A DNA stretch of 64,000 nucleotides, taken from contig JAANYP010007958.1 in assembly GCA_020465985.1 (NCBI GenBank), forward strand, positions 124,001-188,000, written 5' to 3'. The position numbers and the translations under genes are program-made. Positions 12,101 to 20,682 of the stretch are shown here, piece by piece. Source of the DNA: Centrapalus pauciflorus (taxonomy: Eukaryota > Streptophyta > Magnoliopsida > Asterales > Asteraceae). Positions within the stretch are counted from its first letter, which is position 1; every line of letters begins with the position of its first letter. The notes under the pieces were generated by a model, which worked only from the letters and a program-made list of their open reading frames with translations, searched no databases and had not been told where the DNA came from.

Positions 12101-12420
12101 CGTTGAGCACACAGCACAACTTTGCCTTGGGAATCCAATATGTAACCCAGGTGCTCATCAAAGTTAACCTTGTAGCCAGCATCACACAGTTGGCTTATGC
12201 TGACAAGGTTATGTTTTAGTCCAACCACATAGGCTACTCTTTTGAACACTGCAGCACCAGCTTTAAGAGTACCATATTTCTCAGTGGATCCCTGTACATT
12301 GTCACCAAAGGTGACTTTTGGCCCTTTTTCAGGCCTGAGATCACTCAGCAAGTCCTTACAACCTGTCATGTGCCCTGAGCAGCCACTGTCCAAGTACCAA
12401 ACCTGGGATGGTTATTTTTC
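9118..12420 (-). pseudogene. Copia-1 pol (protease, integrase, RT, RNase H), broken
   Basis: Protease: WYLDSGCSGHMTG with the catalytic DSG near 12393. GAG-pre-integrase: LWHRRLSHL near 12000. Integrase: MDLFGP (first D), RSDHGTEF (second D), PQQNGVAERRNR (E). RT: AFLNGK, QPPGF, ALYGLKQAARAWY and the catalytic YVDD (KIYVDDIIFG near 10070). RNase H: SDSDFAGC, then CEAEY beyond a break, and LVSKLGMLNKSD at the end. The order PR-IN-RT-RH is that of Ty1/copia. Lesions include TAA near 12411, frame changes near 11700, 11400, 10780 and 10390, a stop at 9478 and a frameshift near 9370. RT itself is largely open, but the polyprotein cannot be made. Confidence 0.9.
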
Positions 12421-12448
12421 CTGCAGACTGACAAGAGGAATATTAGTC
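12421..12448 (-). promoter_or_regulatory. 3' splice-site-like signal between Copia-1 gag and protease
   Basis: On the minus strand GACTAAT (12448-12442) is followed by a pyrimidine-rich stretch and CTGCAG (12426-12421). The distance from branch A to AG is about 22 nt. It lies just upstream of the protease WYLDSG motif, the same place as in S1 (47048-47072) and S2 (28300-28276). No donor has been assigned here. Confidence 0.45.
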
Positions 12449-12632
12449 ATTTTTAGGGGAACTCATCACAGAGATGAGTTCTCCTACTTCATCAACATTC
12501 GTTGATGGGCTTGTGATATCAACACTAATATTTCCTATTTGAATGGTATCAGTTTGGATACCATTTCATTGACTTAGATATTTCCAACATTGCTTGTGTT
12601 AGGAATGAGGGAACCATCAGAGTCAACAGGCC

Positions 12633-15191
12633 TCATGTCCTCTGTTTCAGGACAAATTTGGCAAGATGTGTCTTCATTCCACATTTATAGCACTTTCTCC
12701 TTTTAGCATTTTTGGAAGAAGACCTTTCAGAAACACATTCTGAATTATTTCTGTTGATTCTATCTGCAGGTTTAGCAAACTTATTACTATTTGATGAATC
12801 AACAGCTTCAGTGGAGGGTTCAGTAGCAACAGCTTTGCCTGTCTCTTCTTTCCTCTTTTTAGAAGGACAGATGTCAAAGATAGGAAGCATAATTTGCTTT
12901 TAAACTTCCACAGATTTAGGAAACTTATTCCTAAATTTCTCAGGCTGAGCTATGGCTTTGCCTTTGCCCTTACTGAGATGTGACTTATGCTGCCTATCAG
13001 CATAATTATTATTTCTGGTTTTAAAAGACTTATTTTCATTTAATACCAGTTTACCACTATGATTTATAAACTTATTTGAAATCACAGCAAGTTTGCTTTC
13101 AACATGAGACTTACCCCTGTTGAAAGCAGACTGCTTACTTTTTGAAAACTTATTTTCAAAATGTTCAGCATTAAAAGGATTAGCATGTCTTTTACCATCA
13201 GCTTTAGATCCAGACCTTCTTTTGTCAACAGGCTTGGTGTTCACAGCTGCAGTTTGGACATGTTTTCCTTTCTTTTGCTTGTGTGAATCAGCAGAGCACT
13301 TTGCAGGCTGATTTGATGGAGAACACATTCCATCATCAGCTTTTGAGCTAGATTCATACGAGCTGTCAGTATTTTGAGGTCTGATAAACCTGTTTGTTGA
13401 GATTAATTTACCATTCACTTTTTGAATGAAAGTGTTTGGAAGCTCACCAAGAGTGGATAAGTCCTTTTTTAGATTATTAACCTCTACAATGGAAGCTGCT
13501 GTGTCAAGATCACCTCCAAGATAGGCTTGGATTTGTGCAGGGATCTGCTGACTTATACAATGGCTGACTTTTTGTGCAGATTGGCACCAAGAATCAACTA
13601 TCTTCTGAAGCTTGACATGTTTTATATCTGTTTCTCTCTTTTCTTCCAGTAAAATAGAGTTAATATGTTTTAATTCATCAATCTCAGTTTCCAACTTATG
13701 GAAACTTTCAAGTTTACTGGATTTTGTTTCAAGATCAGCTTTAAGTATAGAGATTTCAAATAATAAAACAGTATGCTTCTCCACAGCAGCTTTCAGATCA
13801 ACAAGCATGTATTCAAACATTTTAACTTTTTCTTCAGAACTTTAAGCCATAAAATTTTGTACCTTATACATCATTGTAAGATTCCAGTTCTCCAAGCTGC
13901 TAAAAGCTTCAGCTTCAGCCAAGTCTTGTTTGAAGTTGCTTGTTGATGGGACATCAGTGTTGGCCATCAGACATTTATTGTCTTCTTCATCTGATGATGA
14001 ATCAGACTCCTCCGAGTCACAAGTCTCTGCCATCAGTCCCTTTTGCTGGTTGGAAACCACTGTGTTTTCCAACTTTCTTAGCTTAGCCATGGCCATAAGG
14101 TATTTAGCCCTATAGCCATCATCCCTGTTTGTCTTGTGTGGTTTAGATGACTGACCAACAGCTTTTGACACACAGTCAGCAGCTATATGGCAAGGTTTGC
14201 CACATTTGAAGCACTCAGCTTTGGACTTATCAAATGCCTTCTTTTTTACAGCAGTTGAACTTCCCTGCAGGATGTTTCTTCCAAACCTTTTCTTGTTGAA
14301 CCTTTTGACAAGCATGGCTATCATTTGCTCATCGTCCATTTCAGCAAGATCTGCATTATCTTCCTCATCAGACATTTCCTCCTTATCATCAGTTTGTTGA
14401 TCAGGTTGAGTGAACACATCACCCACCTGACTTACAGGTTGTCTCACACTGGCCACAAAGGCTGCACCTCTCTTAGACATTTCCAAGGCATTTCTCTTCT
14501 GTTGCCTTGACTACTCATCAATCAGTAAGGATCCATACAGGTTGACAAGATCCATACTTCTGATGGTACCCAAATTCCTTAAGATTGTAGAAAAATAATT
14601 CCATTCTTCAGGCAAGATGTCTAAGAATTTGTTCACCAGAGTCAGGCTGTCCTTGGTGATCCCAATAGATTTGAGATCATTAATAAGAGCAGTAAACCTG
14701 GTAAAGGTTTCTGTGAGAGTCTCCTTTGGTTTTGCAAAGAAGAGTTCATACTGTCTAACAAGATTGTTAATCTTGTTATCCAGTGCGATTGTGGGACCAT
14801 CATAGACAGTACACAAAGTATCCCACATCTCCTTTGCAGTCTTCATCTTCTCAACCTGTTTGAACACATCATCAGGCAGAGAGATAACCAGGTTATTCCT
14901 GGTCTTTGCATCCAGAGCCACCAATCCTTTGTCTTCATCAGACCATTGAGCTTTTGCTTTCTCAAAGGTTCTGATTTCAGGAGCAGCTCCTTCAACCTCT
15001 GGAGTTATAGTAGTAACAGAGGTTGGTACATAAGGACCCTCCATTACTATCTCTTGTAGTTGTACATCCAGATACTCTAAATAGAGCATCATTCTGCACT
15101 TCCAGCCAGAGAAGTTCTGATGATTAAACTTTGGAGGTTTGCCCCATGACCCATGGTCATAGTATGAGAAATTTACCGCACTGTTGTCCAT
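12633..15191 (-). pseudogene. Copia-1 gag with two zinc knuckles, interrupted by stops
   Basis: ATG 15191 opens a UBN2-type copia gag (YYDHGSWGKPPKFNHQNFSG, then 'WDTLCTVYDG', 'FTRFTALINDLKS'). One frame runs to 12633 but contains TAG at 14511-14513, TAA at 13842-13844 and TAA at 12900-12902. A CCHC zinc knuckle (CFKCGKPCHIAADC) is near 14200. A second, CYKCGMKTHLAKFV, near 12670 has lost its last Cys. Between them is a Lys/Ser-rich basic region and a predicted coiled coil (13800-13640). Gag forms the virus-like particle and packages RNA. It starts 49 nt from the primer site. Confidence 0.85.
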
Positions 15192-15240
15192 GGAAACTTT
15201 GGGATAATCAGAGATCTAAAGATGACACACACTCTAAACT

Positions 15241-15252
15241 GCTCTGATACCA
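15241..15252 (-). other. Copia-1 primer binding site
   Basis: The minus strand reads TGGTATCAGAGC, the standard plant copia site complementary to the 3' end of initiator tRNA-Met. It is 2 nt from the LTR edge at 15255. Confidence 0.9.
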
Positions 15253-15254
15253 CT

Positions 15255-16388
15255 TGTAGGTCCCAAGAGGTTTCCCAAGTATATAGCCTTAAGCTGTAGA
15301 GGGGTGGGGGGGGGGGTGAATACATCAATTTAAAAACTACACACTCTTTTCTCAATGTTTGTATGTATTATCAACAAATGTTAATTACAAACAAGCTTGA
15401 CTGCGGAAAGGTTCAAGCTGAGATGACAGATACAACAGTATGTTAACTAGTCTAAGACAAACATAAACTAGTTACAGTGAATACACTCACTAAGAATCAC
15501 TCACTGTGTTTACAAGACTCAGAAGGACAGCTTGAATAAGAATAGCTTAAGCACTGTTTTATTCAAGCAGACTTGCATGCATCAAAAGACACACTCAAAT
15601 GCGCGTTATGATTTTTCACTCTTGGTTCAGCACTTAGCTTTTTTCAATTTATTTCAATTTTAGGAAGTTTCCTTTTATACTCACTCAGAGGATCTAAGTG
15701 AAGCTTCTTCATTGGACGAAAAGAAAAAGGAGAAGTCTTGTTGAAAAGACAATATAAACTTTTCTGCACATTCTGAAAAGCAGACTTGTCTTCATGTTGG
15801 CAGAACTTTTGTCTTTTCACTTTGTCTACTGTTGCATAAGCTTTAACTAAATAAGGAATGTCAACTTTGCATCTTTCTTCCTTTGTTAAGGTCTATTTTG
15901 ATATAAGAAAAGGTCTGTCACCCTTTTTCAAATATCATTTTGTCTTCATGTGACAGAACAGGTTGTGCAGGTTGAGCAATTCTGTTTTCCACATTGTCTT
16001 CGACTTTGTGAACTGATCTTGTAGCCAAAAACAAAACATGAGGACTTGGAAACATATTCCATAAAGTGTTTAACCTGTTCACAAAGAACAGGTTCTGTTC
16101 ACAAAGAATAGAACACTTGTAAACTGCCCAAGCTGCTCACCAGTGCAGAGCAGCGCAGACAGTTTATGTCCAGCCTGTTCAGCAGACTAAACAGCTTGGA
16201 CAAACTGCCTTTGTTGCAACACATGCAACAGGGTAAACAGCTTTGGCTGATATTGCAAATCATTTTCAGGTTTCAATAAGGCATGTAACAGGCCTTAAAT
16301 TCAACCTTCAAATGCATCAACAGGATTGATTAAAAATCTCCCCCTTAGATGCAGAACAGATTTGACTGAGGCCTTTTTGTGCCTAACA
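15255..16388 (-). repeat. Copia-1 LTR (5' LTR), about 1.13 kb
   Basis: The inner edge is fixed by the primer site; the terminus there is TGTAGG on the + strand. The outer edge is placed at 16388 because the + strand reads CCTAACA and the minus strand thus starts TGTTAGG, next to a purine tract. A TATA box (TATAAAAG on minus, 15679-15672) marks the promoter. The segment 16065-16260 holds many AACCTGTTC / AAGCTGCTC-type motifs. An alternative outer edge near 16330, at another purine tract (AAGGGGGAGAT on minus), cannot be ruled out. Confidence 0.6.
15672..15679 (-). promoter_or_regulatory. TATA box in the Copia-1 LTR
   Basis: GAGTATAAAAGG on the minus strand. It fits the expected U3 position, about 400 nt from the primer site. 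Confidence 0.55.
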
Positions 16389-16968
16389 TGTCCCCCGCCT
16401 TTTTTACTTTATATAAATAGTTAGTGTGTTGAATATGTTTACAGAAGTTAATATTATTACAATAGTAATCCATAGAGGTTGTACACATTAAAATTACACT
16501 AGTGGAAACGTTGACCTATCATTTCCTTTTTAGCTAAATTTTTTAATTTTACCCATTTTCCTTGTTAAGATAAAACGTAACCCGGAACATATTCTTGAAT
16601 AAATGAATTGATATTGCCACATCTAGTTTATGACAAAATACATATTAATCGTTGAGTTAGTAAAATATCCATATCATTCTCAAATTTGACATGTTTAATG
16701 ACTTCATCTTCTTAGGTCAAAATGTTCTCAATTAATCAGGAAGAGTATTCACCATATACAATTTTACTTGTCCCATTTTCATGTTGCAGGTTAAGAAACA
16801 CTCGTCATATTTAATGACAGTAGAAATGTCGATAGTTGGGAGCCTGTGCTTGTTGGCAAGTTTACAAGTCTCCAGATGGTCAAGCAATCGGAAAGCTTGG
16901 GTTCTTCTACGGGTGGACATCACTTACCTTCGTAAGGATATTTTATAGTTTTTCATTATTTTGAGCAA
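16389..16968 (+). other. CACTA-1 interior with an unidentified exon-like block
   Basis: Mostly AT-rich. At 16773-16788 'ttttcatgttgcag' looks like a splice acceptor. The next 145 bp have balanced composition and end at a donor-like TTC|GTAAGG (16931-16936). This could be one captured exon on the + strand. The minus strand is also open for about 60 codons. I do not recognise a protein in either reading. Confidence 0.3.
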
Positions 16969-17082
16969 TTTCTATGTTTGTAATCTCCATATCTCTTTAA
17001 GGAAAAAAAAAGTTGTTTTACACTGTGTTCTTAAGAAATTCATTGAATCTGCAAGGTTTCAAATGTTAGATGGTCTCAGATT
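16969..17082 (+). repeat. Direct repeat flanking Copia-1, right copy
   Basis: Matches 4304-4399 apart from an 18-bp A-rich indel near 16992. It ends 'tggtctcagatt' in both copies, after which the sequences diverge. Confidence 0.8.
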
Positions 17083-17235
17083 GACCTTGGGAATATGCAG
17101 GCAATAAAAGGATGATGGAAATATAGAATCATTCAGATCTCTATCTTTAAAAAATAAGACTTCAATTTGATGTGTCTTACATAACGAATGGACTTTATGC
17201 ATCAGCATAAATGCATTTAAACAGGTCGCTAACAG

Positions 17236-18274
17236 GTGAACGCACCGTGAAGCGTTTGCGTCTCTCAAAAGCCTTGACAGTACCTGAAACAACAACTATT
17301 TATGATGCCTGCCGTTGAATGGCTGCTCGAAGAGTTGATGCTCTTTTTCTCACGGATTCAACTGCTTTACTCTCTGGCATATTGACTGACAAGGTCCCTT
17401 TTTTCTCACACACAAAACCGACTCCAAATAAAATTTTTTACACCTTGTAATTGTGCATACTGATTATGACTATTTTTCTGAAGGATATTGCGACAAGAGT
17501 TGTCGCTCGCGAACTAGATCTTTGCAACACTCCGGTCTCCAAGGTGATGACAAGGAACCCAATTTATGTACCATCAGATACTCTTGTTGCAGAAGCTTTG
17601 CAAAAAATGGTGCAAGGTTTGTATCAATCAAGAGAGTATGGTGGCATATGCAAAGTTTTTTTTCTTTATGTTTTTTCAAATTTTTTGGAAAGTAAAATAT
17701 CTGTTGCAGGAAAATTCAGACACTTGCCCGTTGTAGAAAATGGAGAGGTCATTTCCATGCTTGACATAGCAAAATGTTTAGATGATGCAATTCTCCTTAT
17801 GGAGAGAGCAGCAGAAAAGGGAAAAACCATAGCAGCTGCTGTTGAAGGTGTTGAAAAGCATTGGGAGACCTCTGTTTCTGGTTGGTTGACTTTTCTTTTT
17901 CCATTTTTTTTGTGCTTGCAGAATTACATTAATTATCTGGTTTAATTATGATAATACAGTTTCAAAGATATTTTTGGAAACACTTCGAAAGCTACTGTTT
18001 AAGCCTTCTTTATCGACCATAATCTTAGAAAATTCAAAGTAGGTAAATAGACCGACTTTGATAATTTATTAGTTTCTTTTTTACAACCTTTCTTGATGTT
18101 TATGGCTTCCACATAATATTACGGGTTACTTATTCTTGAAATTATTCATCTTCCAGGTTTGTGATTGTTTTACCATCTGAGACGGTACTAATGGCAACAA
18201 AAAAGATGTTGGAGAGTCGTATGAGCTCTGCCATTACAACATTTGGTAGCAAAACAGTTGAGCAGAACATATGA
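17236..18274 (+). pseudogene. Captured fragment of a CBS-domain protein gene (CBSCBSPB-like), five exons
   Basis: Exon readings at 17236-17393, 17484-17616, 17710-17880, 17960-18038 and 18157-18274 give successive parts of a plant CBSCBSPB-type protein: ERTVKRLRLSKALTVPE, ARRVDALFLTDS, SKVMTRNPIYVPSDTL, GKFRHLPVVENGEV, AVEGVEKHWE, FKPSLSTIILENS. Introns with GT...AG borders remain, so the copy was taken as DNA and not from mRNA. The parent family carries paired CBS domains and a PB1 domain. Here only the first CBS pair and the start of the next survive. A TGA at 17316-17318 replaces the expected Arg codon (consistent with CGA to TGA). The first donor is GTCCC, not a good site. It lies inside CACTA-1, which makes it a transduplicated gene fragment. 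Confidence 0.8.
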
Positions 18275-18559
18275 TTTTGAAGTGAAATCGGGTTCGTATG
18301 AAAGATTTTACAAGAAGAGGAATTGAATATGCATTCCCAAGATTGTAATTTACTTTTTTGTTGTATCGCTTATAAATTTGATGATCCTTATTTTGGTTGT
18401 AAACATTTATATACTTGAAATACTTTTTGATCGATATGTTATGAAATGATATTATTTTTGTTGAATTGAATTTTAAGTAGAAATCTATCACGAAGCAATT
18501 AAATAAATATTTGTAATTGCATTAAATTTAAAATTGATGAATGTGTTTCTTTTGTCTAG

Positions 18560-18977
18560 AAAATATTGCATTTATGTAATTTAACACAATAATAAAGTGT
18601 TGCAATAGATTGATAATGGTGTTGCATTACATAATGACAATATTTGATAAGTGTTGCATTTGATAAGTAAAGTGTTGCTATAAGTTGGTAACAATAAATT
18701 AAAAGTGTTGCTTTAGAGTATAAAAAGTGTTGCATTTATAAAATAATGGCAACACATTAAAAAGCGTTGCTTTAAAATATAAAAAGTGTTGCATTTAAAA
18801 AGTAATGGCAACACTTTTGAAAAGTTTTGCATTATCTAGTGAAAGTGTCGCTTTAGACATAAGGCGACGTTGGCTAAGGTGACACTACATAAAGTGTCGC
18901 ATTAGGCCTATAGCAACACTTTTAAGGCCTAACACAACACTTTTCCCATGTTGCTTTAGGGTCATTTTGTTGTAGTG
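18560..18977. repeat. CACTA-1 right subterminal repeat array
   Basis: About a dozen copies of AAGTGTTGCA or close variants (for example 18594, 18649, 18668, 18725, 18783) run to the terminal inverted repeat ending at 18977. Confidence 0.75.
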
Positions 18978-18980
18978 GTA

Positions 18981-19534
18981 GTAGCCCATTAGAGCATTCT
19001 CTTTCCATTTCAATGACAGCCACACGAAGAGCCTTTTATAGCCATTTTTGCTTTCTTTTACCTATATTCGGGATCTGATTTAAAATGCAGTGACTAGTTT
19101 TTCTATTTTTTGTGTTGTTTTAGCTACTTTTCAATCTATTGACCCTTGATGCATATATCTGGTGGGTTTGAAATTATTTTAGCTTGATGGGTACCCCTGA
19201 TGGTTTTTCGTCCAGTGGTTCACTTTCTACATCGACTGAGCGCCGATTCTAGTTTAGTATTAGCTGTTGTTTTTAAGTGTTGGTCATGATAGCTGATATG
19301 ATCAACAGATCCAAAGAAATGAGATGTATATATATAAAAAAGAAGAAACAAAGAGAAAAAAAGTGAAAAAAAGTGAAAAAGTGAAAAGAAAAAGAAATAA
19401 TAAATTCCTTTACTTTACGATGATTTTTATCAGTTGTATAGTTCATGGATGGTTTAGCTTTCTATATAGTTAGATTTTCATTTTATTTTTGTTTTTCATT
19501 GTTTTTTTTGTAATTATTTTGTTAATTCTATTTG
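18981..19534 (+). other. Athila non-coding spacer, part 2
   Basis: Continues 1327-1863 after CACTA-1. The A/G-rich block 19335-19400 (repeats of AAAAAAGTGAAAA) is usual for the Athila 3' spacer. No ORF. It is interrupted at 19534 by CopS and resumes at 33188. Confidence 0.5.
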
Positions 19535-19821
19535 TGTTATATTCAGTTTAATCAATCACAAACAAGATTAAAAAAAACAATTAAGGACAATAGAAAAACT
19601 GACAGAAAGATTTGATTTCACCAAAATAAGAATTACATAATGAATATCGAAAGAACACTGTAGACCTAAATTCCTTGCTAAGAATTCCGTGCAACAATTA
19701 ATGTCAAAAGGTATTTTTACAGTACCAGTATTTTCTATTTATATATACATTTGAAACTATAGAATATTTACAAATAGGCCCCTAGACTTAATATATTTCA
19801 TCAACAAAATAATATCCAACA
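19535..19821 (-). repeat. CopS 3' LTR
   Basis: 287 bp, TGTTAT...CCAACA on the + strand. It pairs with 32903-33187. The 5-bp target duplication ATTTG lies directly to its left. Confidence 0.85.
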
Positions 19822-20057
19822 ATCTCCCCCTTTGATGAAAAATTATTAGTCTTCAATTCGTTAGCCCAAGCTTCATCTCATAACAACGAATACTCCTTCC
19901 GTTCGATAACCTCCAGTTAATCTTTGAAATAAACTCCACAATGAGTAATCTGTCACTAACACTTAATGCACCCTTCTTTGTCTTTCTCTTCTTGTCAGCA
20001 GCCAGCTTTCCTTTCAAACCAGTCAAAACATTCTGTAACGTTCCATCCCAAAATTTA
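19822..20057 (-). pseudogene. CopS 3' internal end with polypurine tract
   Basis: The minus strand ends in AAAGGGGGAGAT (19833-19822), the polypurine tract beside the 3' LTR. The rest has an open Lys-rich reading that I do not recognise; it may be worn-down RNase H tail or 3' UTR. S2 begins at 20058. Confidence 0.5.
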
Positions 20058-20641
20058 TGTAAGGTCGCCTTCCTACGGATCCTACCTTGACGCGACACCG
20101 TCCAACGAGTGTGGAATCCTTGTTAGCGGCTTGATGGATAGACCACGCACACGAAAACCGGAGACACACACGATGATAGACGTACAATGGAACGCCCCGA
20201 CACGTTATTCTTTCCAAGAACAAACTCTCTAACACCTTGCAAGTTAGAGATCGCCTCTGCACTAATCCAAAATCGAATTCTACAAAAAGTTGTTAATTAA
20301 AACAAATTAACCCGTAATTATAACACCTAGTTCGAATTTGTCCAGGACAAGTTCGACTAAGCCCAAGGCCCTTCGAACTTGTCCTCTATAAGTTCGAACC
20401 AGTTACTTTGAACTTACCTTGGAACTTATGTTTAAACTTATCTTTGAACTTACGTTTGAACTTATTGTAACCCATCTATTACACCAAGTTCAAAGATACA
20501 TACAATCAATATCAAACATAAATTATCAAATATATAACAAACATATATCAAACACGTATTAATATGCAGTAACGAACAAATTGACTATTACAAAATACTT
20601 TCTATACTTCGACTGCTATCGTCACACGGGATGCACTAACA
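20058..20641 (-). repeat. S2 3' LTR, 584 bp
   Basis: On the + strand it begins TGTAAGGTCGCC and ends GCACTAACA; the minus strand thus starts TGTTAGTGCATCC, like the S1 LTR start TGTTGGTACATCC. The polypurine tract GGGGGAGTC adjoins it on minus. The middle (20325-20470) carries repeated AAGTTCGAA / AAGTTCAAA motifs. Confidence 0.85.
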
Positions 20642-20661
20642 GACTCCCCCGTGACGATAGC
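20642..20661 (-). other. S2 polypurine tract and hairpin arm
   Basis: The minus strand reads GGGGGAGTC next to the LTR. GTGACGATAGC (20651-20661) is an 11-bp inverted repeat of GCTATCGTCAC (20615-20625) inside the LTR, so the tract and the LTR start lie in a hairpin loop. Confidence 0.65.
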
Positions 20662-20682
20662 TTCTAACTATATATGTCTTGT

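Larger units (their letters stand above)
4740..16388 (-). mobile_element. Copia-1: Sirevirus-type Ty1/copia element with ORF3, single LTR
   Basis: On the minus strand the order is LTR (16388-15255), primer site, gag, pol (protease, integrase, RT, RNase H), a 0.6-kb spacer, then a 3.5-kb third ORF. This is the Sirevirus layout, in which an 'env-like' ORF follows pol. The 3' LTR is missing on the left. Upstream of the only LTR is purine-rich AAAAAAGGCGGGGGACA, which looks like a polypurine tract, so the LTR may be flanked by element sequence on both sides. Coding parts carry several stops and frameshifts. The left limit is approximate. Confidence 0.8.
1864..18977. mobile_element. CACTA-1: 17.1-kb non-autonomous CACTA element with captured genes and a nested copia
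   Basis: The left end reads CACTACTACAAAT at 1864. The right end, on the minus strand from 18977, reads CACTACAACAAAAT. It is flanked by the 3-bp target duplication GTA (1861-1863 and 18978-18980), as expected for CACTA. Both ends carry arrays of an AAGTGTTGCA motif. No TNP2-like transposase ORF is visible, so it would need a transposase in trans. Contents from left: subterminal array, CACTA-like fragment, nested Helitrons, GC-rich exon-like DNA, Copia-1 (minus), exon-like DNA, a captured CBS-domain gene (plus), right array. It sits in Athila spacer sequence. Without Copia-1 it would be about 5 kb. Confidence 0.85.

Noticed and set aside
16732..16923. Minus-strand ORF beginning MSTRRRTQAF
   Set aside because: Plausible composition, but no family recognised, and the plus strand has acceptor and donor-like borders around the same block. 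Not called as a gene.
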